Made by a program: the position numbers and the translations under genes
Assembly (NCBI GenBank): GCA_963791635.1
Contig: CAWBTC010000011.1
Location: 62,001 to 126,000 of the forward strand
Source: VFMC01 sp963791635
GTDB lineage: Bacteria; Actinomycetota; Acidimicrobiia; Acidimicrobiales; Ilumatobacteraceae
Reading direction: 5' to 3'
Length of the DNA: 64,000 nucleotides
The notes under the pieces: generated by a model
The model's database searches: none
What the model was told of the DNA's origin: nothing
The model's input: the letters and a program-made list of their open reading frames with translations, nothing else
Part shown: positions 18,265-27,043 of the stretch, piece by piece
Position numbering within the stretch: the stretch's first letter is position 1
Layout of the letters: the number at the start of each line of letters is the position of its first letter

Positions 18265-19639
18265 TCATGCGACGAGTTCGTCGACGAACTCCTGGAACAC
18301 CGACTCGTAGCGCATCGCATCGTGTTCGCTGTGCAACACGGAGATGAGCCACTGCTCGTCGAGGCCGGGCGGCAAGAGGATGCCGCGGTTGATGCCGTGC
18401 ATCCACTGGGCGAAGGCGAGATCGAAGTCGGTGGCCTTGTAGTCGCGATAGTTCTTGATCGGCTCTTCCGACCAGGTGACACATCCCTTCGCCCCGAACT
18501 GCACCGTGTGCGCCGGGAGACCAGCGATGTCGATGGTGTTCTGGCAGGCGGCCACGAGTTTGCTGTTCAGCGCGTTGACGGCGTGCTGCACCTCCGGGGT
18601 GCAGATGTCTTGGAGCACGGCCTTGGTCGCAGCCATGCACAGCGGATTGCCGTTGTAGGTGCCGAGATGCAACACCTTGCCGGTCGTGATCTGGTCCATG
18701 CACTCCTGCGAGCCGCCGAAGGCGCCGACGGGCAGACCGCCTCCGATGCTCTTCGCGAGGCAGACGAGGTCTGGCTGCACACCGAGTACGCCGGTGGCAC
18801 CGCTCCAGCCGGCGGTGATGCCGGTCTTCACCTCGTCGAAGATCAGCATCGTGCCGTACTTGCGGGTGATCTCGCGCACGGCCTCGAGATAGCCGGGCTG
18901 CGGCATGCAGATGCCGATGTTCTCCATCACCGGTTCGACGATGAACGCCGCGACTTCGCCGCTGCGGAGCACGCGCTCGAGCGCCTCGGGATCGTTGTAG
19001 GGAATGACGAGGGTGTCGCGCGAGCACCGCCTGGGTGATGCCCGCTGTGGCAGGGATCGGCGTCGGGTTGTCAGCCGGGCCGGCGAGCTCCACTTTCGGC
19101 TTCATCGAGATCATCACCTCGTCGTGGTGACCGTGGTAGCCGCCTTCCACCTTCACGAGCTTTTCGCGACCGGTCACGCCGCGGGCGACGCGAATGGCGT
19201 CCATCGTGGCCTCGGTGCCGGAGTTGGTGAACCGCCACATCGGGAGTCCGTATCGCTCGGCGAGCAGCTCGGCCACGTCGGCGTTCATCTCGCACGGGGT
19301 GACGAACAGCGTGCCGTTGTCGAGTTGACGCTCGACGGCCTGGCGCACCAGCGGGTGGCAGTGGCCGGAGAAGAGCGCGCCGTAGCCCATGTCGTAATCG
19401 ACGTACCGATTCCCATCGACGTCTTCCATCCATGCGTCTTGCGCGCGGCGAACGACGATGGGATGCGGGTCGTATGCCTGGAAGCTCGAGGGGACGCCGA
19501 GCGGCAGCACCTTGCGGGCTCGCTCGGTCGCGCGCTGTGAACCAGCGGTCCTCGTGATGTACACCTGGAGTTCGCGGGCGGTGATCTGCCGAGCTCGGGC
19601 GACCAGTTCGTCGTGTCGGATGGATTCCGTTGCACTCAT
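18265..19639 (-). pseudogene. Class III PLP aminotransferase, HemL-like, with a single-base frameshift
   Basis: Homologue of glutamate-1-semialdehyde aminomutase and related class III aminotransferases. The first part (MSATESIRHDELVARARQ, DMGYGALFSGHCHP, FTNSGTEATMDAIRVARG, EGGYHGHHD) is intact to about 19025. The rest (FIVEPVMENIGI, LIFDEVKTGI, PLP lysine in LAKSIGGGLPVGAFGG, HLGTYNGNPLC) continues in another frame to 18265. One extra base in the GCGCG at about 19017-19022 explains it: dropping it restores AVLADTLVIPYNDPEALERVL. Length is 3n+1. AAGGA lies before ATG 19639. True HemL function is unproven; no other haem gene is adjacent. Confidence 0.85.
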
Positions 19640-19859
19640 GTTGGTTCCTTTTCGAATCACGTTCCAACAAGCCTAGCTCACCACGGAATCCATCGTGAAC
19701 GGGTGCGTTGGCGACGCTTCGCAACGCTGCGAGAACGGCATCGATCGGCCACCGAACTCGCGGATCGCGCCGAGGCGAATCACCCGAAGAGGAGCCCGCC
19801 AGACGCCGGAACCGTTGGTGGAAGTCCGCAGCGCGTCTGGCAGACTGTGCACCCTTCAT

Positions 19860-19933
<74 letters not shown>

Positions 19934-20000
19934 CGAGGCCTCACGGCCGCACGTTGTCGGCCGGTGGTGTGGATCCCTACACTGCCGGACCGCCACATTC

Positions 20001-20075
20001 GCCCCTCTAGCTCAATGGCAGAGCAACGGACTCTTAATCCGCAGGTTCTCGGTTCGAGTCCGAGGGGGGGCACCA
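20001..20075 (+). tRNA. tRNA-Lys (CTT), integration target
   Basis: Acceptor GCCCCTC pairs with GGGGGGC (20065-20071); anticodon loop CTCTTAA gives CTT; T-loop TTCGAGT; discriminator A and encoded CCA end at 20075. Its 3' half is duplicated at 25553, marking an integration event. Confidence 0.95.
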
Positions 20076-20095
20076 CGAAGTACCTGGTCAGAAGC
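20029..20095 (+). other. attL: tRNA-Lys 3' half plus 20 bases
   Basis: Positions 20029-20095 recur at 25553-25618 with two substitutions and one missing G in the G-run. The left copy lies in the intact tRNA gene, next to the integrase remnant, so this is the left attachment site of a 5.5-kb island. Confidence 0.85.
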
Positions 20096-20133
20096 GCTTT
20101 CTGAGACCAGAGTTCCTCCCCCGCTACAGTCCG

Positions 20134-20154
20134 TGCCGCGAATCTGCCGCGAAA
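20134..20154 (+). repeat. Left arm-type repeat pair of the island
   Basis: Two copies of TGCCGCGAA (20134-20142 and 20145-20153), 11 bases apart. The same pair in the same orientation occurs near attR at 25428 and 25440. Such paired direct repeats beside att cores are typical of integrase arm sites. Confidence 0.55.
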
Positions 20155-20167
20155 GGGTGGGTCGAAC

Positions 20168-20502
20168 ATGGGGACGATGCGTGAGCGGGCGCAGGGCACG
20201 TGGGAGTTGAGCGTGGCCGCGGGACGAGATCCGGACACCGGGGCATACCGCCGCGTGATCCGAACCGTGAAGGGCGTGTCGAAGCGCGAGGCCAAGGCAG
20301 CGCTCGCCGAGCTCGAGGTGGCGGTCGCCGCCGGCCGCGTGGGCGCCAACGATCCGACGCTCGCCGAGTTGCTCGAACGGTGGATGGAACACCTCGCCGG
20401 TCTGGGCCGGTCGGACTCGACGCTGTACAACTACCGCAGGTACATCGATCGCGAGATCGTGCCGGTGCTCGGCTCGAACCGGCTGTCGAAGCCGACCGGG
20501 CC
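20168..20502 (+). pseudogene. Truncated tyrosine-type integrase (N-terminal part only)
   Basis: Starts MGTMRERAQGTWELSVAAGRD, the AP2-like arm-binding domain of actinobacterial phage integrases, and continues into the SAM-like core-binding domain (LAELLERWMEHLAGLG, TLYNYRRYIDREIVPVLG). Homology stops after SNRLSK at about 20500; the frame then runs through unrelated sequence to 20608. The catalytic domain (R, H, R, Y) is absent, so it cannot recombine. It lies 92 bases past the tRNA-Lys, its expected place. Confidence 0.85.
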
Positions 20503-20676
20503 ACGCGCACCTTCACTTTCAGGTAGAGCGATCTCGGTGGTGCCGAGTCGAAGGGATGGAGATCGATCGAGGATCTCGTCGAGCGTCGGGCATTCGTTCG
20601 CTTTGTAGAAGGCGCGTAGTTCCTCCGGCGAGACGTCCTCCGTGACCGCATGCAGCCGAATCTCGGCGTGAAACAC
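20503..20676 (-). pseudogene. Gene fragment fused antisense to the broken integrase
   Basis: Minus-strand frame reading VFHAEIRLHAVTEDVSPEE, then LRAFYKANECPTLDEI and LDRSPSLRLGTTEIALPE has protein-like composition but stops making sense at the point where integrase homology ends on the other strand. I read this as a deletion or inversion junction at about 20500 joining two truncated genes. Family not recognised. Confidence 0.4.
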
Positions 20677-21027
20677 CTGAGCAGAGTGCCCGACGCGTCC
20701 CGCGTTGTCCAGCGAGCAGAGCGGCAGATCCGGCGCGTCACAGGGGTGTGTTGTGCGCTCCGTTGCGCCCAGCGCTACGCAGCGCACCCGACGTCTGGCC
20801 GAACACGGTCAGGAGCGCCGATTGCCCTGATGGAGGATGTGATGCAAGGCGTTCTCGGCCGACTTCTGGAGTCTTGACGGTTCGAGGCCGTCTTCAACCG
20901 ACGGTCGAGGTCGATCACTGCGATCACCCGTGTATTGCGAGCTATGCGCTGCCACCCCTCGGGTCGGCGCGCGGGCCGGACGGTCGATCTAGCCTCCGGG
21001 TGTGGACACCACTTGGCATGGTGAGCG
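20677..21027. other. Gene-free stretch inside the island
   Basis: No frame in this segment has convincing coding character or a recognisable domain. It likely holds decayed sequence between the integrase junction and the UPF0158 gene. Confidence 0.5.
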
Positions 21028-21696
21028 ATGAGCCGAGACGTCTGGCTGCAGCAGATCCGGCAAGCCGGCACGGATCCCGCCGCGGTCGAAAGGGTCCTGG
21101 CCGACGACATCGCCCAGGACGTTCTTCAGCACGCCGGCCAAGCCATCCTTCGATGCTCGGACTCGGCCGCACTTGCCGACGCAGCGTTCAGGCTGATCGA
21201 GGCGCTTCGGCGGCGCGGCTGGGTCGGGGATCGGGAACTGATCGACGAACTCGAACATGTCGTGTCGGGAATGTCGACGTTGACCGCGCTCACCGTCGAA
21301 CTCGATGATCTCGGTGAAGCACTCGATCAGTCCGTCGCCAGCGTCGCCTACCTCGACGTCGACACCGCGACGGTGTGGCCGGCCGAACTGCTCGACATCG
21401 GTGAAGAACCCGACGACTTCGATCCCGATGACGAGCAGCGGTGGCTGCCCGTACCGGGGCAGGGCCCTCGGGCGGGTTACGCGACGATGGAGGACTTCAT
21501 CACGACGGTCACCGATCCTCGACTGGCCGGTCGTCTCCACGACGCGATCGCCGGGACTGGAGCGTTTCGACGCTTCCACGACGAGCTGAGCCGCAACGAC
21601 GACGAGTACACCCGCTGGCATCGTTGGCGCGACGACCGCCGCCTCGGACGAGCTCGAGCCTGGCTCGCCGAACACGGCTACCGATCCATCCGCTGA
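21028..21696 (+). CDS. UPF0158 family protein
   Basis: 222 aa. The C-terminal half is typical of UPF0158: WLPVPGQGPRAGYATMEDFI, TDPRLAGRLHDAIAGTGAFRRFHDEL, and RARAWLAEHGY. The N-terminal 90 residues are helical (ADDIAQDVLQHAGQAILR) and look like an added domain. The function of the family is unknown. Sits inside the tRNA-Lys island directly before the TIR-like gene, on the same strand but 440 bases away. Confidence 0.75.
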   Translation: MSRDVWLQQIRQAGTDPAAVERVLADDIAQDVLQHAGQAILRCSDSAALADAAFRLIEALRRRGWVGDRELIDELEHVVSGMSTLTALTVELDDLGEALDQSVASVAYLDVDTATVWPAELLDIGEEPDDFDPDDEQRWLPVPGQGPRAGYATMEDFITTVTDPRLAGRLHDAIAGTGAFRRFHDELSRNDDEYTRWHRWRDDRRLGRARAWLAEHGYRSIR

Positions 21697-22138
21697 GTCG
21701 CCTCTCGCGCCTTGCGCAGAGCGCACATACCGGGCATTACGAGCGCTCGCGACAGCAAGCACGGGCAGCCGAATCGTGGCGACGCGAGAGACGACAGCTC
21801 GAACGCCGTTCGGGCTCGGGCACCGCTCCCAAGGGCCGGAGTAAGGCGGACGGAGCCGAGCCCGAGAGCGCCGCACTCTGGCTGTTCTGTGCGGGTCCAG
21901 CGGCGCGCGTTATCGGGCGCCGAACCGCCGCGCGTTCGTGTTTGCGGGTTCGGGCGGCTCACCTCGTAGGCCTGTCCCATCCGCAATTTGACGCTGAGCA
22001 GGCACTTACATGGGTGCGATGAGGGCCGAAAAGTCGGAGTAGCCGATTCTGTGACACCTCCGACGTAGCCTTGCACCCGGTGGCGACGCGCAAACCGAGA
22101 TCCGTGCCGCAGTACCGGAGCCTGAACCTGAACTGACG
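21697..22138. other. Gene-free stretch inside the island
   Basis: No supported gene. Positions about 21895-21945 are GC-rich with imperfect inverted repeats (GGCGCGCGTTATCGGGCGCC). From 22055 the frame of the next gene is already open and protein-like (TEIRAAVPEPEPELTLARAD) but has no start codon, so that gene might once have begun earlier. Confidence 0.4.
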
Positions 22139-22948
22139 TTGGCTCGTGCCGACCTCGAAACTCAGCTGGCCGAGCGTGCGGCGATCGGTCAAGAGCTGGT
22201 GGATCGGCAGATCGGGTCTGAGGCCGAACTCGGTGACGTCCGCAAGCTCTACCGTACTTGGGACGAGTTCAACACAACATTGCTGCGGAGGTCGTTCACG
22301 ACGACCAAGCCGGCTGACGTCTATAGCGCCGAGCCAAGCTTCTTCGTCTACGGCGGGGAGCCGCCGTTCCACGAGAAGGTAGGTACCTTCCGTGGAAACG
22401 TCGGTGGCCGGCTACGCAGACTCGAATCGCTTGTCGCTCAGCTTCCGCTCTACGAGTCGCACAGGACCCAGCAGGTCTCCGGGGCCTCGGTGGCTGATTC
22501 CCGCGGGGACGCTGTCTTCGTCGTGCACGGGCGAGCAGACGGGCTGAAGCAGACCGTTGCCCGAGCCGTCCACAAGTTGACCGGTCTCAAGCCAATCATC
22601 CTGCACGAGCAGGCCGACAAGGGCCGCACGATCATCGAGAAGTTCGAGGACCACGCCAACCAAGTCGGCTTTGCGGTAGTGCTCCTTACGGGCGACGATA
22701 TGGGAGGGCTCCGCGGCGGTGACCAGCTCGCACGAGCTAGGCAAAATGTCGTGTTTGAGCTGGGCTACTTCTTCGGCAAGCTTGGGCGCAGCCGAGTGGC
22801 GGTGCTATACGAGCCAGGAGTCGAGTTGCCCTCCGACGTGAACGGTTTGCTCTACATCGAGGCAGACGCAGGTGGTGGCTGGCAGTACCGACTCGGCAGA
22901 GAGCTTCGGGCGGCCGGAATCCAGGCCGACCTAAACAAGCTGACGTAG
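22139..22948 (+). CDS. TIR-like (predicted nucleotide-binding) domain protein, defence effector candidate
   Basis: 269 aa. The N-terminal 110 residues are helical/coiled (LETQLAERAAIGQELVDRQI). The C-terminal part is a PF10137-type TIR-like domain: VFVVHGRADGLKQTVARA, PIILHEQADKGRTIIEKFE, VVLLTGDDMGG and NVVFELGYFFGKLGR, where the Glu of FELGYF is in the position of the TIR catalytic glutamate. Such domains are NADases or nucleotide sensors in CBASS/Pycsar/Thoeris-like defence. No cyclase or other partner gene is seen, so a stand-alone abortive-infection role is inference. The only start codon in frame is TTG 22139; the true start is uncertain. Confidence 0.75.
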   Translation: MARADLETQLAERAAIGQELVDRQIGSEAELGDVRKLYRTWDEFNTTLLRRSFTTTKPADVYSAEPSFFVYGGEPPFHEKVGTFRGNVGGRLRRLESLVAQLPLYESHRTQQVSGASVADSRGDAVFVVHGRADGLKQTVARAVHKLTGLKPIILHEQADKGRTIIEKFEDHANQVGFAVVLLTGDDMGGLRGGDQLARARQNVVFELGYFFGKLGRSRVAVLYEPGVELPSDVNGLLYIEADAGGGWQYRLGRELRAAGIQADLNKLT

Positions 22949-23131
22949 CTGCCCCCGCACTCCAGAGCCGCCACGCCGACGATCCAGCCCACGATCAAGC
23001 AACCTGTTCGCCCGAAGCCCGGGGCACACAAAGTGCCTTCACCAAACAAAGGGCGATTCCAGCTCGTAAATCCGTTGCTCATCCGATCAGCTACTGTCCT
23101 GCACCGTCGATCACGAAGGGCTGGGCAAAGC

Positions 23132-23701
23132 ATGATCAACGTCACAACGAATTGGGGATGGGCCATCGCTATCGCCGCGATCGGCGGGATGCTGGGTGGA
23201 TTCGTCTACGACCTGGTTCTCGACCGCCATGGCGACTCTGGCCTGGTCGAGAGGTTTGGGAAGTTCGAAGGTGCGGGACGAAAGTACTTCGACATCGGCA
23301 CCTGGGCCTCGGTGTTCATCGGTGGCGTGGCAGCGATGGCGTTTCTCTACTTCCTCGGCCCTGAGGTGAGAACGGTGGTCGTCGCCGCGGTCGATCCGAA
23401 GCCCGCGTCGACGAGGACCGTGCGCGGGTACAGCCCATTCAAGCTGATCCCGGCGTCACTCATCGTTGGCTCAGGTGGCGTGTCATTCGTGAAAGCAATG
23501 CGCGAGCGATTGCTCAAACTCATCGCCGAAACGAACCTAACGGCGTTGGCTTCGGCGGTGCGGGAGCAGGGTGCGAAGGTGCAAGCCGAGATAGAAGCTT
23601 CAAAGGCGGCCGGCGTGGCCGCCCCCGGGATTGACCCAGCATCGTCGGCAGCTGGCCGCGCCGGTGCACTCGTCGACTTGGCCAACCAACTTAAGCCCTG
23701 A
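23132..23701 (+). CDS. Two-TM membrane protein of unknown function
   Basis: 189 aa. TM1 (WGWAIAIAAIGGMLGGFVYDLV) at the N-terminus, a short charged loop, TM2 (IGTWASVFIGGVAAMAFLYFLG), then about 100 residues including a helical, amphipathic stretch (FVKAMRERLLKLIAETNLTA). It lies 183 bases after the TIR-like gene on the same strand. Resembles no family I recognise; could be a membrane partner of its neighbour, without proof. Confidence 0.6.
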   Translation: MINVTTNWGWAIAIAAIGGMLGGFVYDLVLDRHGDSGLVERFGKFEGAGRKYFDIGTWASVFIGGVAAMAFLYFLGPEVRTVVVAAVDPKPASTRTVRGYSPFKLIPASLIVGSGGVSFVKAMRERLLKLIAETNLTALASAVREQGAKVQAEIEASKAAGVAAPGIDPASSAAGRAGALVDLANQLKP

Positions 23702-24606
23702 CGACAACGAGGGAATTCGATGGCCGGCGGCGAGGTGGTGCCGACTACAGGTGAGCTTTGGTTGTAGATCGTGCCTACCCAGAGTCGGGTCCAGACACCG
23801 GATGGCGTCGGGCGTTCCCTTCGCTGCAGCGGCCGGACCGTCCAGCGTTCCTCCGATCTGTAGCGAAGTGTCCAAGAAACCGTGTCACGTTCGAGAACAT
23901 GGTCAGGCGCGAGCGTCCGCCGGATAGAACATCGATTGCGACTCGGCGAACACCGTGGGCTCGGTGCGGTCGACGATCTCGCTGCGCAACTCCCTGGCAT
24001 GTACGAACGGGTGCTTCGGCAACTGGCTGCCTTCTTCGATCACCCGGTGCTGCAGAACGCTGCGTGTTCGACGTACGCGGACCATCAGGTCGCCACATCG
24101 CTCGGCAGCGCCTTGGACAGTGCTGGGCACCGACTGGGGCGGACGGGGATCTCCGAGTCCCGTAACGAGCGCCGAGTCGTCGCGAGGCCGCGCACTTCGG
24201 CACTTCGATTCGCTGCATAACACGCTTCGAGCGCCATTGGGACCCGCCCCATCGTGCCCGATATGTGCGGGGCGATCAACTGCCACGACCCGCTCGCAAC
24301 TGCAGATATGCCCGGGGAGACGGTCACCCCCGTATGACGCCTGACGGTCTCCGGCGATGGACTAATCCGAGCACGAAGCGGGTGTCGATCACCGGCATAA
24401 CCCGAGCCGGTCCGGCGCGATTGCCGGAGTAACCGGGCTCGTGCTCCGTGCGAGCGCTTCTGACCGTGGCGAGCCTGCGAGGCCGGCCGAATGCAGCGTG
24501 GTGACTTCATCGAGGATCAACGGACCGACCTCGAGGTGAACCACACACGGGGCGCCCACGAAGCGGGTGCAACCTGCTGGACAATCCCGGCAGCTGGGGT
24601 AACTTT
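23702..24606. other. 900-base stretch without a convincing gene
   Basis: Several 80-150-codon frames exist on both strands, but none shows a recognisable domain, a good ribosome-binding site or consistent codon use. G+C is slightly lower than the surroundings. Probably decayed mobile-element DNA; the last 30 bases contain the promoter of the next gene. Confidence 0.45.
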
Positions 24607-24626
24607 GTGTACATGAACGCGTACAC
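24578..24626 (+). promoter_or_regulatory. Promoter overlapped by a palindromic operator of the antitoxin-toxin-like gene
   Basis: TGGACA (24578-24583), 16-base spacer, TAACTT (24600-24605). The inverted repeat GTGTAC (24607-24612) and GTACAC (24621-24626) spans the predicted transcription start and ATG 24613. It contains TGTACA, the motif YefM antitoxins recognise in E. coli and Streptomyces, so autoregulation is likely. The mRNA would be leaderless. Confidence 0.6.
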
Positions 24627-25386
24627 ATCGGTCACGACCGAGACGGTCAGCGATACTCGCAAGCACCTCACCGGCCACGTGGCGCGGTTCCGCTCCGAAG
24701 GCATCGAGGCCTCCCCTGTGGTCTTCGGTGATCGCCGACACCCCGACGCCGTGCTCATGCCGTACGAGACGTTCCGCCTCCTGCTCGACATCGCCGAGGA
24801 CTTGGTGATCGCAGAGCGGATCCACGAGCGAGACGCCGCCGACAGCGGAGAGCGCACCTCGTTGCGTGACGTTGCCGACGAGTTCGGCATCGACCTCGAC
24901 ACGCTGTCGACGCCTGGCCAACGGACCGAGCCAGGTTCGTCGCCGTTCACTCGCGTCCAGTTCACCAATGCGGCCATCGACGACCTCCATGGCATCCGAG
25001 AGCGCGCCGCCCCGGTGCTGCGAAGCGTGTTCACCGCGTTGAAGGCACTCGACCAGGGCACACTCCGACCGACACCACTGAAGCACTACGCCAAGACGGG
25101 TGACCTCCGCGACTGCGGCAAGGTGGTCGTCGAGACAGCCGGCCATCCCGAGTACCGCATCGTGGTCCGCGAGGTCGGCGGCACCATCGAGATCATCGAA
25201 GTGGTCACCGTCGAAGAACGAGCCGACGACCTCGCCTACCTCCTCGCCGGGGTGCGCCTCGGTCGGATCACCGACCCGATCCGCCGATCCGACACCGACC
25301 GCAAGATCGCACGGATCCGCAAACTCAGAAGCGGATCGAGCACGCCGCCGACCACCGCGACGAAGGGGTCCGACACGTCTCCGTGA
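24613..25386 (+). CDS. Fused Phd/YefM-like antitoxin and RelE/ParE-like toxin-like protein
   Basis: 257 aa from ATG 24613. Residues 1-100 resemble a Phd/YefM antitoxin (TETVSDTRKHLTGHVARF, the AVLMPYETFRLLLDI dimerisation element, then a helical region). Residues about 113-230 resemble a RelE/ParE-fold toxin (VQFTNAAIDDLHGIRERAAP, LKHYAKTGDLRDCGKVVVE, YRIVVREVGGTIEIIEVVTVEERADD). The two are normally separate, adjacent genes; here a 20-residue linker joins them. ATG 24613 is chosen because the predicted transcript starts there; a GTG at 24607 is possible. Domain calls rest on visual pattern, not searches. Confidence 0.65.
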   Translation: MNAYTSVTTETVSDTRKHLTGHVARFRSEGIEASPVVFGDRRHPDAVLMPYETFRLLLDIAEDLVIAERIHERDAADSGERTSLRDVADEFGIDLDTLSTPGQRTEPGSSPFTRVQFTNAAIDDLHGIRERAAPVLRSVFTALKALDQGTLRPTPLKHYAKTGDLRDCGKVVVETAGHPEYRIVVREVGGTIEIIEVVTVEERADDLAYLLAGVRLGRITDPIRRSDTDRKIARIRKLRSGSSTPPTTATKGSDTSP

Positions 25387-25427
25387 CGCACTGCAGATCA
25401 CGGAGTCCGCAGGCCCCGTGCAGGCCT

Positions 25428-25449
25428 TGCCGCGAATTTTGCCGCGAAA
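25428..25449 (+). repeat. Right arm-type repeat pair of the island
   Basis: TGCCGCGAA at 25428-25436 and 25440-25448, 12 bases apart, copying the pair at 20134. It lies about 100 bases inside attR. The rest of 25387-25552 has no gene. Confidence 0.55.
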
Positions 25450-25552
25450 CGTGCTGGGACAGGATGGGACGGACGGTACAGTCTGGACTGCTGCACCCGC
25501 TCTGAGCAGGTGCGACGTGACACAACAACACTCGTTGGCACGGCGCTGGGGC

Positions 25553-25618
25553 GACTCTGAATCCGCAGGTTCTCGGTTCGCGTCCGAGGGGGGCACCACG
25601 AAGTACCTGGTCAGAAGC
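25553..25618 (+). other. attR: partial duplicate of the tRNA-Lys 3' half
   Basis: 66 bases matching 20029-20095 except T to G at 25559, A to C in the T-loop and one fewer G. It starts in the anticodon loop, so no second tRNA is formed. It marks the right end of the island. From 25619 to 25907 I see nothing coding. Confidence 0.85.
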
Positions 25619-25907
25619 ACATGGATCTCGTCTTCATCGGGCGCTCCTGTGGCTACCACTGCGATGGCGCCGCGATGTTCGATCCGGCCTTCCGACCAGC
25701 TGTGTCAGCCCTGGTGTCGAAGCGACTCACGATTGGTGGTCTTCCTGAGTTGGCACCTGTCGAGGTCGACATCAGCCCTCTGGACCGCCCGGACCGAGAC
25801 CTTCGTCTACCCCGGAACACCAAACCACGAGCGTGCAGAGCTGAGCCTCGGACCCGCCTCCTCGGCCGACCGATCGGCTGCGTCCCCGATCGGCAGCTCG
25901 GTGCCGG

Positions 25908-26306
25908 TCAGATACCTAGAGCCTCAACTCGGCATCGGATGCCCGGCGCCCGCGAGAGCCTGGCGTCGGCAGTGACGAGGGCGTAGTCGAGTGACTCGGC
26001 GAGTGCCACGTAGGCGGCATCGTAAGGGGTGACGCTGGCGCGCAGTTCGTAGGCGCGGACCATCAGCGGACCCGTCGGGAACCGATCCATCGGCAGTGCC
26101 AGAAGGTCGTCGACGGCCGCTTTGAACCGCCGCGCGGTGAGGTCGCCCGCTCGCCATCGCTTCCGGAGAACGGCAACGGTCTCGACGTCGACGAGGTCCG
26201 GGGCCGCCCAGTGGGCTTCCTGTGAGGCGCGGGCTCGTGCCAGCTGTCCGGCTCGTCCATCGTCACCGACGAGGTTGGCCATCACCGACGCGTCGACGAC
26301 GATCAA
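25908..26306 (-). CDS. PIN-domain ribonuclease toxin (VapC family)
   Basis: 132 aa. All four acidic PIN residues are visible: IVVDASV (D5), VDVETVAVL (E), TPYDAAYVALA (D) and VTADARLSRA (D). Such toxins cleave tRNA or rRNA. Its start overlaps the antitoxin stop by four bases (26303-26306). Confidence 0.9.
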   Translation of the reverse strand: MIVVDASVMANLVGDDGRAGQLARARASQEAHWAAPDLVDVETVAVLRKRWRAGDLTARRFKAAVDDLLALPMDRFPTGPLMVRAYELRASVTPYDAAYVALAESLDYALVTADARLSRAPGIRCRVEALGI

Positions 26307-26533
26307 CCTTCCCCGCGTTCGTCATCGAGGTCATGCACCGCGGCTGCAAATCCGACCTTTCCGCCGCGTCGGCGTCCGATGCGATCGAGGACGTCGTGGA
26401 TCGTCGGGGTGCTGGCGAGTCGTGTCAGTTCACCCGCCAGGTACTGCTGCAACGACTTGCCTTCCGCCTCTGCGCGCCGCTGCAGGTTCGCGTGGACGTT
26501 CTCCGGAAGATCTCTGACCAACACATTCGGCAT
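26303..26533 (-). CDS. Ribbon-helix-helix antitoxin (FitA/VapB-like)
   Basis: 76 aa: an RHH DNA-binding N-terminus (MPNVLVRDLPENVHANLQRR then SLQQYLAGELTRLA) and a toxin-binding C-terminus (VLDRIGRRRGGKVGF). Neutralises the coupled PIN toxin and probably represses the operon. Confidence 0.85.
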   Translation of the reverse strand: MPNVLVRDLPENVHANLQRRAEAEGKSLQQYLAGELTRLASTPTIHDVLDRIGRRRGGKVGFAAAVHDLDDERGEG

Positions 26534-26650
26534 GCTTGCATTCTGCTATCAGTCGGCTCGGCCTGCAACCACCCCGACCCGAAACCGACTCCCCGGAAGG
26601 ACGCCTCCCGCAAGTCCTCCAACCCGTGCCTATCGGCAGTGCGGCTCGGA

Positions 26651-27043
26651 TCAAGGTTCCACCCGAGTCACGGTGGTGACTCGATCGATGGCTTTGGCGA
26701 ACGAAGCGATCGTGCCGACGCCTGCGCTCTCTGCGCATGCCACGAGGTACGCCTCGGCGAAGTCCAACCGATCGAGCTCGTAGACCTCGATGGCTCGAAG
26801 CAACAGTGCTGGATCGACCGTGATCATCGAGCGCATCGCGATGAGCGACCGCATCGCAGTGGCGACCTGGTCTCGGGGGGCCTCGTAGAACGACTCGAGC
26901 ACGTACACGGTCTCGGCGACGATCAGGTCGGCGAGGTACAGCTCGGGCTGGCTGGCGAGGAATGCGGTGGCTCGCCTGGCCATCGCTGGCGGGTCACCGG
27001 TGAGGTGTCTGACGAGGATGTTCGTGTCGACGAACGCCGTCAT
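26651..27043 (-). CDS. PIN-domain toxin partnered with an AbrB antitoxin
   Basis: 130 aa. N-terminal FVDTNILVRHLTGD, LIVAETVYVLES and DFAEAYLVACAES carry the conserved acidic residues; SFAKAIDRV is the fourth. Begins inside the antitoxin stop (4-nt overlap, 27040-27043). Confidence 0.88.
   Translation of the reverse strand: MTAFVDTNILVRHLTGDPPAMARRATAFLASQPELYLADLIVAETVYVLESFYEAPRDQVATAMRSLIAMRSMITVDPALLLRAIEVYELDRLDFAEAYLVACAESAGVGTIASFAKAIDRVTTVTRVEP

Noticed and set aside
21890..21950. Integron attC-like site in the GC-rich inverted repeat
   Set aside because: The GTTATCG core does not fit the attC consensus and no integron integrase is present.
23702..24606. Several 80-150-codon frames on both strands
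   Set aside because: None has domain similarity, a ribosome-binding site or consistent codon use.
25553..25618. Second tRNA-Lys gene
   Set aside because: Only the 3' half is present and the T-loop is changed; it is the att duplicate.
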